Origin: Vibrio diabolicus
GTDB taxonomy: Bacteria; Pseudomonadota; Gammaproteobacteria; Enterobacterales; Vibrionaceae
Assembly (NCBI GenBank): GCA_001048675.1
Contig: CCKK01000003.1
Coordinates: 496,001 to 560,000 of the forward strand
Reading direction: 5' to 3'
Length of the DNA: 64,000 nucleotides
A model generated the notes under the pieces. It did not search any database and was not told where the DNA came from. It saw only the letters and a list, made by a program, of their open reading frames with translations. Below, piece after piece: positions 47,198 to 56,418 of the stretch. Position 1 is the stretch's first letter. The number at the start of each line of letters is the position of its first letter. Made by a program: the position numbers and the translations under genes.

Positions 47198-48811
47198 TTA
47201 AGGTTTTACCGCAAAGAATCGTCCTTGTAGTGGCGACATCAGAATCTGATATTGACCATTGCTCGGAGTAATTTTTTCATTCGTGAGCAAATCCACCAAC
47301 TCACCAGTACCAACACTCTCCTGAGTAAGAGTGACGCTTCTAGCGCTCTCTAAGGTATTTAGCGCAAACAAGACTTTGTCTGTACCAGATTGTTTCAAGT
47401 CCACATAACTGCCGTTACTCGCAACTAAATTCGTGCGTGACCCCTGATACAATGCTGGGTGCGTACTGCGCATCGTCATCAGCGATTTCACGTAAGCTTT
47501 GAGATCGGCTTGGTTTGCATCAAGCGTCGCCGTCACACCTTCAATTTTCGCACTGCTGCGCGCAACGTGATCATCGCACAAACCTTGAATGGCGCAGGTG
47601 TTGTTGTCTTCTTTTGCGGCAAAACCATCCACTTGATCCCCGATTTCATCGCCGTAGTACAGCGTGATTGGTCCGGTGTACGCAGCTTGGAAGGCAAACG
47701 CGGCTTTATGGCGTAACCAATATTCTGCATCATTTACATCCGCTAAGTTTCCGCGCTGTAACAAGTCACCAAAGCGCACTAAATCATGGTTGCCGATCAT
47801 CAAGTTCGGCTGCGCATGCGTTGGATATTGGTTGTGCGTACTGTAACCGTTGTCTAGCCAATCCACATCGCGACCACCCACGCCGCTCTCATTCACGGCC
47901 AGTGTTTCTACGATGCGATAGCGCATTGGGAAGTCAAATGCAGAGCACAATGCTGGATCGCTGTTCGATCCATACGCCTCATTCGCGATCTCAGACTCCC
48001 CTTTCCAAATCTCTGCCACCATGTAACCCAAAGGATTCACTTGTTCGCCTTTGCTATTGGTGTACGTGACACCTTGCGAGGCTTCATCGACAGCTTTACG
48101 AAGTTGTGTCCAAGTGTCTGTCGGAACTTGATAGGCTTGATCTAAACGCCAGCCGTCAATCTTGAGCTCTTTGATCCAATACGTCGCCACTTCTTTGTAG
48201 AAATCGAGACTGGCCGGATAATCAACCGGGTTGCTTGATCCAGATGGCAGCAAACCGGAAGGTGAGGGTTTGATCAAGCCATCTTTGTAATGACCAAATA
48301 CGCCATCAAAAAATACGTACAAACCACGTTTGTGTGCTTCTTCAACTAGGGTTTTCGCGGTCGCTAAATCACCAAATTTTGGGTCGATCTTAAAGTAATC
48401 TGTAGCAAAATAGCCCGTGGCATCCAAACGATCGGCCCAGTGATCTTGTCCTGCTATCGCTTCAGACTCAAAAACTGGCGTCAACCAAATCGCGTTCATC
48501 CCTAAATCTTGTATGTAATCGAGTGAATCAATCACCCCTTGCAAATCGCCATTATGATGACTGGTGCCATAGCCCGTACCGTGACCAATGCTCGCATCGC
48601 CATCCACAAAACTCTCGACCATGATTTGATAAGTACGAAGTTGGTTACTTTGCGCCATGACATTGGCTTGGCAAGCATAACTGGTATCCGGTTGCGGAGT
48701 GCTGCTATTAGTATCGCCACCACCAGAAGAATGACACGCAGATAAAGCACCAATCACACTTAACGCAAGCAGCGATCGATACAGGCGATGGTTACGTCGG
48801 ACGTTACGCAT
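47198..48811 (-). CDS. GH13 alpha-amylase, lipoprotein
   Basis: The product has 537 residues with a lipoprotein signal (SVIGALSAC) and a Ser/Gly-rich linker, so it is probably anchored in the envelope. The GH13 barrel is complete: FDGVFGH (region I), IDGWRLDQAYQVP (nucleophile Asp), YMVAEIWKGES (acid Glu) and MIGNHDLVRFGD (third Asp). HWADRLDATGYFATDYFKID is typical of cyclomaltodextrinase/MalS-like enzymes. It should cleave alpha-1,4 bonds in starch or maltodextrins. AGGGAGAG precedes the ATG. It lies downstream of the putative starch-binding lipoprotein gene on the same strand, 120 bases apart with a hairpin between. Confidence 0.9.
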   Translation of the reverse strand: MRNVRRNHRLYRSLLALSVIGALSACHSSGGGDTNSSTPQPDTSYACQANVMAQSNQLRTYQIMVESFVDGDASIGHGTGYGTSHHNGDLQGVIDSLDYIQDLGMNAIWLTPVFESEAIAGQDHWADRLDATGYFATDYFKIDPKFGDLATAKTLVEEAHKRGLYVFFDGVFGHYKDGLIKPSPSGLLPSGSSNPVDYPASLDFYKEVATYWIKELKIDGWRLDQAYQVPTDTWTQLRKAVDEASQGVTYTNSKGEQVNPLGYMVAEIWKGESEIANEAYGSNSDPALCSAFDFPMRYRIVETLAVNESGVGGRDVDWLDNGYSTHNQYPTHAQPNLMIGNHDLVRFGDLLQRGNLADVNDAEYWLRHKAAFAFQAAYTGPITLYYGDEIGDQVDGFAAKEDNNTCAIQGLCDDHVARSSAKIEGVTATLDANQADLKAYVKSLMTMRSTHPALYQGSRTNLVASNGSYVDLKQSGTDKVLFALNTLESARSVTLTQESVGTGELVDLLTNEKITPSNGQYQILMSPLQGRFFAVKP

Positions 48812-48865
48812 TTTACTCTCCCTAACTTACTCAAATTAAGTAAAAACATTTGAGTAATAAAATAA

Positions 48866-48902
48866 ACCCCAACATGCTTCCCATGTAGGGGTTTATAAAT
48901 AA
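48866..48902 (-). terminator. Hairpin between the small lipoprotein gene and the amylase gene
   Basis: AAACCCCAACATG...CATGTAGGGGTTT forms a long stem with T-rich DNA on the minus-strand side (TTTATTTTATT). It may end or attenuate the lipoprotein transcript before the amylase gene. Confidence 0.7.
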
Positions 48903-48931
48903 AAACAGATTTTAAATAACTGAATGGAATA

Positions 48932-49438
48932 TTATTGACACTTATTTACCATAACATGAAGCGGTTTGCCTTTTCCTTCAAATTGAAGGCTCCAGACATA
49001 TTTCCCGTCTTCTTTAATATCAACTGAAGTATCTGTACCGTAACCACCAAATGTTAATGGTGTTAATTCACCAACGTTCATTCGATTGCCTTTTGCGGTA
49101 AATTGTGGGAACCACAATTCTGTCGCATACTGCATTTTGTAGGAGCCTACTTTTTCTTGAACCACAGCTTGGTAGAAGTTATTTCCTTTGTAGGTGTATT
49201 GACGTTGAGGCACGTGTTTCCAGTCGGAATCCGCAAACGTACCCACCACAAACAGTGGTTTAGAAATTGGTCCTTTCGCCGTGCTATCTGGGTTGTCACA
49301 CGCTTTCATGAAAGCAACCACTTCGTCTTGAGACATATTCACAACGGGCTCTGCAGCCGCTTCTGGTTCTGCAGTCGATTGACACCCCACTAAGGCAACA
49401 AGTAGGGCAGCAGCAAGAGAGGTCTTCATCATGTTCAT
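48932..49438 (-). CDS. Small lipoprotein with a probable starch-binding module
   Basis: The product has about 168 residues from the ATG at 49438 (AAGGA upstream); an earlier start at 49483 adds residues that do not fit a signal peptide. The lipobox is ALVGC. After a short acidic linker comes a single beta-module: PLFVVGTFADSDWKHVPQRQ, then YTYKGNNFYQAVVQEKVGSY. The same pattern (hVxGT..W, hxYxGNxxY, GxYxhK) occurs twice at the C-terminus of the pullulanase in this window, which points to a glucan-binding fold. It lies between malM and an amylase gene. I infer a surface starch-binding role, comparable in idea to SusE/SusF. No enzyme motif is present. Confidence 0.75.
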   Translation of the reverse strand: MNMMKTSLAAALLVALVGCQSTAEPEAAAEPVVNMSQDEVVAFMKACDNPDSTAKGPISKPLFVVGTFADSDWKHVPQRQYTYKGNNFYQAVVQEKVGSYKMQYATELWFPQFTAKGNRMNVGELTPLTFGGYGTDTSVDIKEDGKYVWSLQFEGKGKPLHVMVNKCQ

Positions 49439-49715
49439 TTCACGTAATTCCTTTTTAGTATATCCAAAGTAAAATAAACTCAACGTTTAAAAGAAATATT
49501 AATCGTTATTAAAATGGAAATATCAAACGCCAAATAAATATCGTCGGATTGCGAATTTAAATTACTTCGATAAGTTTATTTATTTCCTAAGTAAAAAAAT
49601 AAGTTAGGAACTGTCAATAATTATTGATCTAACCAATATAAAAAACAAAACAATAAAAATAAATATGTGAATAAGATAACTCTATGTAGGGGTATTTTTA
49701 TTGGTTTATATTCTA

Positions 49716-49748
49716 TGAAAAAAGGCCAGCATTTTGCTGGCCTTTTAT
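49716..49748 (-). terminator. Terminator of malM
   Basis: AAAAGGCCAGCAAAATGCTGGCCTTTTTTC on the minus strand, just past the malM stop. Confidence 0.92.
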
Positions 49749-49754
49749 ATTCAA

Positions 49755-50564
49755 TTATTTTTTATTTACGGCTTTCACAAACACTTGTTGCGCACCTTCA
49801 ATACCCAGCTCTTTTGCTTCATCGAGCAAGGTGAGTGCTTTCGGAATATCGTTCGCTGCGACTGCCGCTTCAATTGAGCTGTGGTAGTAGCTAGTGAGAT
49901 CTGTACCTTGAGGAATGTTGTCGTTTTTCGCAACAATCTTGGTATTCACGATATCATTTGCGGATACCGACAAACGGAACTGACCCAGTGGGCTGTGATT
50001 CGCTAAAGGGTCTGCAATATCTGGCGGCTGAGTGTGGCGCGCCATGGCGAAGGCTTTTGCAGGATGCAGAACTTGCGTACTGCCTTTTAGATCAGCGGAA
50101 GTCGTGTACACCAATACATGCAGATCGTTACCTGTCATGTCTGGAATCACATTGAGATCAAGTACGAATTTATCGTTGTCCAACAGTTTTGCTGGTTCGT
50201 ACTTAAACTTTGAGAAATCTGCTTGGTAAATGGTTTCTCCTGCCGAGTTCATCACTGCGACATTAGGAGCATAAAATTGAAGTTCTTTACTTACGAATGT
50301 CTCTAATTTGATATCGAGACTGCCACGGTTGCCCGGAAGAGCAAACGCTGCAATAGCGCCAGCACTGTTACCATCCAACAGCATTTGGCTTTTATCAGTC
50401 AAAGCGAATTCAGTAACCACAGGTACATCAACCGTTACCCATTGAATATCACCCGATTGAGTGATCACTTGTTGCTGACCTTTTGGACTCATCTCTACTT
50501 GTTCTACGGACGCACAACCAGTAGCCAACAAGCCCAGCAGTACGGGAGCAAGCCATTTTTTCAT
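49755..50564 (-). CDS. malM: Maltose operon lipoprotein MalM
   Basis: MalM is a periplasmic/envelope protein of the maltose regulon; it binds maltodextrins weakly and works with LamB. The 269-residue product has a lipoprotein-type signal (LLATGCASVEQ). The body has the MalM-family beta-domain (IKLETFVSKELQFYAPNVAV, DLHVLVYTTSADLKGST) and an insert APxAFAxARxxQPPDIADP. It lies 100 bases downstream of lamB with a weak hairpin between, matching the lamB-malM order of enterics. No malK lies upstream here. Confidence 0.88.
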   Translation of the reverse strand: MKKWLAPVLLGLLATGCASVEQVEMSPKGQQQVITQSGDIQWVTVDVPVVTEFALTDKSQMLLDGNSAGAIAAFALPGNRGSLDIKLETFVSKELQFYAPNVAVMNSAGETIYQADFSKFKYEPAKLLDNDKFVLDLNVIPDMTGNDLHVLVYTTSADLKGSTQVLHPAKAFAMARHTQPPDIADPLANHSPLGQFRLSVSANDIVNTKIVAKNDNIPQGTDLTSYYHSSIEAAVAANDIPKALTLLDEAKELGIEGAQQVFVKAVNKK

Positions 50565-50599
50565 TACTGTCTACCTCGACTCTTTATTGTTTTTTAAAT

Positions 50600-50630
50600 A
50601 AATACAGCCAGATAAGTTCTGGCTGTATCA
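50600..50630 (-). terminator. Hairpin between lamB and malM
   Basis: TACAGCCAGAACTTATCTGGCTGTA followed by a T-rich stretch on the minus strand. It probably causes partial termination, so malM is made at a lower level than lamB. Confidence 0.7.
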
Positions 50631-50664
50631 TTCTAGGACAATTTAGGACTTAGTGGTTAGATGA

Positions 50665-51936
50665 TTACCACCAAGCTTCAGCTTGTACACCGAATTGGAA
50701 CGTATCGTCTGAACGACCGTTGTCAAATGTGTTAGAGTTGTCTTCTTTGTCAGCCGTTAGGTAAGAAGCGTAAACACGGATTTCAGGACGAGCCCAGAAG
50801 CTAGAACCAGCAGACCATGCTTGAGCAACAGTTAGCTTACCGTATTTGTTTTCGTCGCCGTCGTTATCATCGATAGCGTAACCAGCTTCGAAGATAGTTT
50901 TGTGGTTGTCATCCCATTTGTACATTGGACGAACTACAACAGACATTGTTTCCCACTTGTCTTGGCCAGCCCACATGTCTTCACCAACACCGTAAACTAA
51001 CTGGTGACCCATTTCCCAGCTGTCACCCATGCCGATTACACCCCAGTTGATTAGGCGGTAACCAGATGCACCGTTATCAGCTTCTGCACCGTACCAGCTA
51101 CCGTCGCCGTAGAATGCCATTGTTTTTGAGTAGCCTTCAGTACCGTACTGAAGCACTGTTTTGTTGAAACCAGCGTCTAGACCTTGAGTCAATTCTGCTG
51201 TGAACATTACGCCGTTTTTCGCATCTTTAGTGCCGTTTGGCGCAGCGTCAGTTTCGTTAAGGATTGCGTAGTTCAAGCCCATTTCTAGAGAACCGTTGTC
51301 CCATAGAGGAAGACCTGCATAACGTACGTCTAGAGTGTTAACGTTTGTATCGCCGCCATCGTTACCTGGATCTGCGATATCGCCACGGTCATTACGAACC
51401 CAAGCGAAAGAAACTTTACCTGGACCAGCTTCGATACCTTCAACACCAGCGCCCGCGCCAGAGATGTTCCAGTAGTAGAAGTCAGAGATATGAATGTCGT
51501 GACGTTGGTAGTAGCGCTTACCAGCCCAAAGTGTTGCTTCTGGAGCAAAGTTTAGTAGGCCTTTAGCTTGAACGTTGAATTGACGTAGTGCGAATTGTGC
51601 ATCGTCAACACATTTCACTTCGCCGTTATCCAAACCACAGTTAGCAGAAGTGCTTTCCCAGTCGTTTGAACCATTAGAAGTCATTGCAACCATAGAGTCT
51701 ACGTAGAACGTTTTGCCGTTGTTGTTGTAAACTTCTTTACCTAGTTGAATCTCGCCGTAGATATCGCTTTCATTACCTAGACGACCGATCTTGTTCTTTT
51801 CGAATGTTAATTGTTGACCACCGTCAGCGTTCACGCCAACGCCAGCACGCATGTAACCGTGGAAATCCACTGCGAACGCAGAACCAGCAGCTAAAGTTGC
51901 AGCCACAGCAGCAGCAATTGCACTTACTTTTTTCAT
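50665..51936 (-). CDS. lamB: Maltoporin LamB
   Basis: LamB is the outer-membrane trimeric channel for maltose and maltodextrins. The ATG at 51936 (GGAG upstream) gives 423 residues with a signal peptide ([20 protein letters not shown]) and a mature start [12 protein letters not shown]. The repeated amphipathic beta strands end in the C-terminal aromatic motif [11 protein letters not shown], which the Bam complex needs. The greasy-slide aromatics are spread through the barrel. It heads the lamB-malM unit, divergent from glgX, with MalT boxes in the shared promoter. Confidence 0.93.
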   Translation of the reverse strand: MKKVSAIAAAVAATLAAGSAFAVDFHGYMRAGVGVNADGGQQLTFEKNKIGRLGNESDIYGEIQLGKEVYNNNGKTFYVDSMVAMTSNGSNDWESTSANCGLDNGEVKCVDDAQFALRQFNVQAKGLLNFAPEATLWAGKRYYQRHDIHISDFYYWNISGAGAGVEGIEAGPGKVSFAWVRNDRGDIADPGNDGGDTNVNTLDVRYAGLPLWDNGSLEMGLNYAILNETDAAPNGTKDAKNGVMFTAELTQGLDAGFNKTVLQYGTEGYSKTMAFYGDGSWYGAEADNGASGYRLINWGVIGMGDSWEMGHQLVYGVGEDMWAGQDKWETMSVVVRPMYKWDDNHKTIFEAGYAIDDNDGDENKYGKLTVAQAWSAGSSFWARPEIRVYASYLTADKEDNSNTFDNGRSDDTFQFGVQAEAWW

Positions 51937-52382
51937 TCTTAACTCCATTAAGGGTATTTATAATTCTGTCTTCCCTGCTCACTCTTTTAGGTGAATATAG
52001 GCAGTAAAAATACACCTAAAGAAAGAGAGGTAAGATGGGAACGAATCCCCGTTTGTTTCAACAGTTATGAGATTACCCGAGGCGTACAAGGATGACTTCC
52101 TCCGCCCCAAACTAATTTAGGGGGGATGAGAAGGGAGTAGAAAATTTACCGAATGGTGTTTTTTCGAGTCAGATCACCAATCTAGGGAGGAATTAGTAAG
52201 TTTATTCGGTTTTGAGCCGCTACAAAGTGATAGCCATTTCATATTTTTGACTCTAAGCCGTCACATAAAGTAATTAAATTACATGAATATTTTTATATTT
52301 AGGGTGGTTGACCTTAGTAAGACAAAGTTTTTAACTTATAGTTTCCTAAAGGTAGCAATAAATATTAAATAAAGTATCTCCG
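51937..52382. promoter_or_regulatory. lamB/glgX divergent promoter region
   Basis: This 446-base region holds two strong MalT boxes facing opposite ways (52099-52131) and AT-rich DNA towards glgX. No RNA gene was recognised. Confidence 0.7.
52088..52131. promoter_or_regulatory. MalT boxes between lamB and glgX
   Basis: GGGGCGGAGG on the minus strand (52099-52108) and GGGGATGAGA on the plus strand (52122-52131) each match the MalT consensus GGGGA(T/G)GAGG at nine of ten positions. A partial third copy (AGGATGA) is at 52089-52095. Divergent placement suits control of both genes. Confidence 0.82.
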
Positions 52383-54353
52383 ATGACACGACTTCTCTCT
52401 CGCCCTTACCCCTTGGGTGCAACTGTAAATAAAGAAGGTTGTAACTTCTCTATTCACGCACCAGGGAATAAAGACATAAAACTCGCCCTGTTTGCAGACG
52501 ATGGCAGTTACGCGCTTCATGATTTACCGAATGAATACGCTGGCATACGTCATACTTTTATTCCGGATATTAAGCCGGGGCAAAAATACGGTTACCTTGT
52601 CTCCCACAAGGAAGAGCCACTATTAATTTCTGACCCTTACGCAAAGTCAATTGATAAAGCCCTCCACTACCACCCTCCCTACTCTCCAGCCAAAAGTTTC
52701 GATATGCCGAAGTGCATCGTTATCGAAGATAATTTTGACTGGCAAGATACGGTTAATCCGCGTATACCCAGAGAAGAGATGGTGTTGTTTGAGACACACG
52801 TCAAAGGGCTTACCCAACTCCACCCAGAAGTTGAGGACAAACTGAAGGGGCGCTATTTAGGTCTTGCGTCACCTGAAATGCTGGCCTTTTATGAACAGCA
52901 AAACATCAACACGCTGCAATTGCTACCTGTCGCTGCGTGCATGCATGAGCCTCACCTACTAGAGATGGAAAAGGTCAACTATTGGGGATACAACCCTTAT
53001 CTCTTTATGGTGCCTGATCCGCGCTATGCAGAAAAAGACGCCGTCACAGAGCTCAAAACAACGATTCGAGAACTGCACAAAAACGGCATCGAAGTGATTC
53101 TCGACGTAGTTTACAACCACACCGCAGAGGGTGGTGAAGGGCCTACAATTTTCAACCTGAAAGCGCTCGATTCCTGTTTTTACATCAAACATGGCAACCA
53201 CTTCGCAAATTACACTGGTTGTGGCAACACGGTCGATCTCACCTATCAACCCGCTTTAAACCTTGTAATGGATACATTGCGCTACTGGGTTAGCGAATTT
53301 AAAGTCGATGGTTTTCGTTTCGACTTAGCCGCAACGTTAGGGCGACAGGGCGATGATTACAACCCTGAAGCAGCTTTCTTTAAAGCCGTTGCGCAAGACC
53401 CTATTTTGCGTGAAACCAAATTGATTGCCGAACCTTGGGATATTGGTCCAAATGGCTACCAAGTGGGTAACTTTCCATTTGGTTGGAACGAATGTAATGA
53501 CAAACTGCGTGATATTTCCCGCAGTTTTTGGCGCGGTGATCAAGGCTATTTAAAAGAGTTTGCCACTCGATTAATGGGCTCTCGTGATATTTATAGTGCA
53601 GCGAACTGGCCATACAAACTCACGGTGAATTACATCACGTATCACGATGGCTTCACACTGCAAGATTTAGTGTCTTACAAGCACAAACACAATGAAGCTA
53701 ATGGCGAAGAAAATCGCGACGGCCACGGTGACAATCGCTCAGAAAACTACGGTGTCGAAGGCGAGACAGAAAATCTGATGATCATCGCCACGCGTGAGAA
53801 GCAAAAACGCAACCTTATTGCCAGCTTGCTGTTTGCTTTTGGAATCCCACACATCCTCACTGCTGACGTGCTGTCTCACACCCAAGGCGGTAACAATAAT
53901 GCCTATTGCCAAGATAACGAAACCAGTTGGCTTAACTGGGGAGAAACGGAGCGTAAGCAACATTTCAAAACGTGGATGTCACAAATGGTCGCCAACCGAA
54001 ATCAATACATGGTGCCATTTATCCGAGCTTTCAGTGGCGAAAACCGCAATAACAACCGCATTTTCTGGCGCCGAACAGACGGTCGCTTAATGGAGCATGA
54101 TGATTGGAACCGTTTAAGCTCTGTCGCACTTCACCTTGGCATCGGTAAAGAAGGACAAGAGCTGGTCTATCTCATCAACCAAACTAACGCTACAGCGCGC
54201 TTTAAGCTCCCTAATGAGCGAAAGCAAGAATGGGTAACGATCTGCGACACAAACGTACGTAACCTCAATCCAGGACATGCTGAAGGCGAGGTTTTGCTAT
54301 CACCTACTTCGATGGTAATTTTGCATTACCACCCGAAATCAGATCAATCATAG
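52383..54353 (+). CDS. glgX: Glycogen debranching enzyme GlgX
   Basis: GlgX removes short alpha-1,6-linked stubs left after phosphorylase acts on glycogen or limit dextrins. The 656 residues match the family (E. coli 657). An N-terminal CBM48 domain (YPLGATVNKEGCNFSIHAPG) precedes the GH13 barrel: ILDVVYNHTAEGG (about 240), VDGFRFDLAATLG (about 307, nucleophile Asp), LIAEPWDIGPNGYQVG (about 347, acid Glu) and YITYHDGFTLQDLV. It is divergent from lamB and shares MalT boxes, so it is expressed as part of the maltodextrin system. The ribosome site is weak. Confidence 0.92.
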   Translation: MTRLLSRPYPLGATVNKEGCNFSIHAPGNKDIKLALFADDGSYALHDLPNEYAGIRHTFIPDIKPGQKYGYLVSHKEEPLLISDPYAKSIDKALHYHPPYSPAKSFDMPKCIVIEDNFDWQDTVNPRIPREEMVLFETHVKGLTQLHPEVEDKLKGRYLGLASPEMLAFYEQQNINTLQLLPVAACMHEPHLLEMEKVNYWGYNPYLFMVPDPRYAEKDAVTELKTTIRELHKNGIEVILDVVYNHTAEGGEGPTIFNLKALDSCFYIKHGNHFANYTGCGNTVDLTYQPALNLVMDTLRYWVSEFKVDGFRFDLAATLGRQGDDYNPEAAFFKAVAQDPILRETKLIAEPWDIGPNGYQVGNFPFGWNECNDKLRDISRSFWRGDQGYLKEFATRLMGSRDIYSAANWPYKLTVNYITYHDGFTLQDLVSYKHKHNEANGEENRDGHGDNRSENYGVEGETENLMIIATREKQKRNLIASLLFAFGIPHILTADVLSHTQGGNNNAYCQDNETSWLNWGETERKQHFKTWMSQMVANRNQYMVPFIRAFSGENRNNNRIFWRRTDGRLMEHDDWNRLSSVALHLGIGKEGQELVYLINQTNATARFKLPNERKQEWVTICDTNVRNLNPGHAEGEVLLSPTSMVILHYHPKSDQS

Positions 54354-54397
54354 AACAATAACCCGGAAAGCTTATATACACGACTTTAATAGTAAAA

Positions 54398-54430
54398 GAC
54401 CCGAAGTCCGTTAACGACTTCGGGTCCATT
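54398..54430 (+). terminator. Terminator of glgX
   Basis: GACCCGAAGTC...GACTTCGGGTC is a perfect 11-bp stem about 45 bases past the stop; the T-run is short. Confidence 0.75.
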
Positions 54431-54513
54431 TAGTGTTGTAAGCATTAATGAACCTCTGTATATTTATGAGCCATTACAGTATATGAACCAAATTAAAAAG
54501 GCGTATAGTCCAT

Positions 54514-55158
54514 ATGGCTACTTATCTTTACACACGTTACTCGCCAAAGAATCGAGCTTATCAAGAGCACCTCGGTGTCCTAAAAGCGTTCGTGCCTAAC
54601 GCCCAACATTTTGAGGATAAGGTTCGCGGTTGCATGCCTCCGGCAGAACGAGAAGCTTTCCAACAGCTACTCAATATCGTCAAAGCAGGTGATACGATTG
54701 TGCTCTGGTGGCTAACGGCATTTGGTCGAGATTTTAGTCAGGCGTTAAATACAATCAAAGTGTTACTAGCAAAAGGGGTCACACTGAAAACCGTTTGTGA
54801 ACCACTCACATTTGAACCGGATTCTGTTCAAACTCAAACGCTACTCACCGTGTTATCTGGATATGGAAAAGTGCAGACTGAACATCGCCTGTTTGCAGCA
54901 GAGCAAGGGCGACAAGCCATTAAAGAGCAGCCAGATTTGTGGAAACAGAAATTTCGCGGGCGCCCAGCAGACAAAACTAAACACCAACAGATAGCAACGC
55001 TGCTGTTAGAAGGCTATACGTTGAAGAGTGTTTCGGAGCAGTGTGATGTCAGCCTATCTACCGTAAAACGCGTCAAATCTAAGTTAAATGAAGTGGATGA
55101 TGAAGGCTGCCTCAGAACACGAAAGCAAAGAGGTTATTCTGATGGTGATCCATCATGA
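54514..55158 (+). CDS. Serine-recombinase-like protein with altered active site
   Basis: The product has 214 residues. The N-terminal part follows the small resolvase/invertase fold: YLYTRYSPKN places the catalytic Ser at residue 10 and Arg at 8. The later motif, usually LDRLGR, reads LTAFGR (67-72), so the Asp and the first Arg (Asp67 and Arg68 in gamma-delta resolvase) are missing while the last Arg remains. A C-terminal HTH is present (TLKSVSEQCDVSLSTVKRVK). The gene overlaps the next by four bases (ATGA). I see no paired inverted repeats for inversion and no transposon genes. It may be a repurposed DNA-binding protein. Confidence 0.8.
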   Translation: MATYLYTRYSPKNRAYQEHLGVLKAFVPNAQHFEDKVRGCMPPAEREAFQQLLNIVKAGDTIVLWWLTAFGRDFSQALNTIKVLLAKGVTLKTVCEPLTFEPDSVQTQTLLTVLSGYGKVQTEHRLFAAEQGRQAIKEQPDLWKQKFRGRPADKTKHQQIATLLLEGYTLKSVSEQCDVSLSTVKRVKSKLNEVDDEGCLRTRKQRGYSDGDPS

Positions 55159-56339
55159 GTCGCCCAATCAACTTTCGCACTATCTTACTCGCCTGTCTTA
55201 TTATCAGTGTTGGCCAATTGAGCATGGGGCTTGTTATGCCCTCTTTGCCATGGATCGCAAAAGACTTTTCTATCTCCCTTGATCAAGCCCAACTGCTCGT
55301 GAGTATTTACTTACTCGGTTTTGGTCCCTCTCAGTTCATTTACGGTCCGGTATCGGATGCTTTGGGTCGAAAAAAAGTGCTGCTGACGGGCTTGCTCATC
55401 GCGATGTCTGGTCTATTAATGATCATTTTCCTCAGTGACACCTTCACAGGCATGGTGATGGGGCGTTTTCTACAAGGCTTAGGAACTGGGTGCTGCGCGG
55501 TACTTGCGAGAGCATCGACTCGAGATAGATTTAGCGGTGATGAGCTCCCTGTCGCCATGTCTTATATCGCTATGGCAGCTTCGATCACGCCACTCATTGC
55601 GCCTGTGATTGGCGGCTTTATCAACTTCCACTTTGGTTGGAGTATGGTGTTCATTTCACTGTTAGGTTATGTCTCACTCGCTTGGGTAATCATCGCCTTT
55701 AAGTTTACAGAAACCATTGCAAAACGATCTGTTATTCCGTCACCACGCAACATGCTTTTCCAGTATCGAGACTTGGTGACGTCACGTTACTTTATGAGTT
55801 TTGCCAGCATCAGTTGGTTAAACTTCAGCCTGATGATAACGACCGTGTCCGTGATGCCATTTATCATGCAAGACCAAATTGGCATGACATCCGATCAATA
55901 CGCAATGTGGGCACTCATTCCCGCTTTAGGTATGTTAGGCGGTACCACGATTTGTAACCGAGTAAGGCCAATTATCGGCAACAAAAGAATGCTACTTTGT
56001 AGTCCATTCTTGCATCTCAGTGCTGCAATATGGTTGTTCTTCTGCCCGGTAGAACCGCTGTATTTAATGTTGGGGCAACTATTAATGATCTTAGGTAACG
56101 GCATTGCCCTACCTTGCGCGCAAGCCATGGTAATGCAACCCTACAAAAAGCAGGCTGGTGCTGCAGCAGCCATGTCTGGAGGTGGACAAATGATCGTATC
56201 CTCATTGGTCAGCTTAACATTGGTACAGCTTGGTTTAAGCCAAGCCTGGCATCTATCAATCGTTATTGTGGTGTTTGCAGCCATAACGCTAACCAATATT
56301 CAACGAGGTTTTGGAGCAGATCAACCTTCAGAACAGTAA
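55155..56339 (+). CDS. MFS drug:H+ antiporter, Bcr/CflA (EmrD-like) family
   Basis: A 12-helix inner-membrane exporter of 394 residues. The DHA1 motif A is FIYGPVSDALGRKKVLL, motif B is RFLQGLGTGCCAVLAR, and motif C lies in SITPLIAPVIGGFI. Family members export drugs or small metabolites by proton antiport; the substrate cannot be read from sequence. Its ATG overlaps the stop of the recombinase-like gene, so translation is coupled and that protein may control it. Confidence 0.88.
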   Translation: MSRPINFRTILLACLIISVGQLSMGLVMPSLPWIAKDFSISLDQAQLLVSIYLLGFGPSQFIYGPVSDALGRKKVLLTGLLIAMSGLLMIIFLSDTFTGMVMGRFLQGLGTGCCAVLARASTRDRFSGDELPVAMSYIAMAASITPLIAPVIGGFINFHFGWSMVFISLLGYVSLAWVIIAFKFTETIAKRSVIPSPRNMLFQYRDLVTSRYFMSFASISWLNFSLMITTVSVMPFIMQDQIGMTSDQYAMWALIPALGMLGGTTICNRVRPIIGNKRMLLCSPFLHLSAAIWLFFCPVEPLYLMLGQLLMILGNGIALPCAQAMVMQPYKKQAGAAAAMSGGGQMIVSSLVSLTLVQLGLSQAWHLSIVIVVFAAITLTNIQRGFGADQPSEQ

Positions 56340-56418
56340 CGAAAAGACTGACTATTGTCCTTATAATTAAGAACACATCGTATAAGCTTTAACTAAGGAT
56401 AAGTTGGCGGGTACTAAC

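Noticed and set aside
54460..54520. Recombination site AGCCAT/ATGGCT around the recombinase-like start
   Set aside because: Six-base arms overlapping the start codon are too short, and no second copy flanks an invertible segment.
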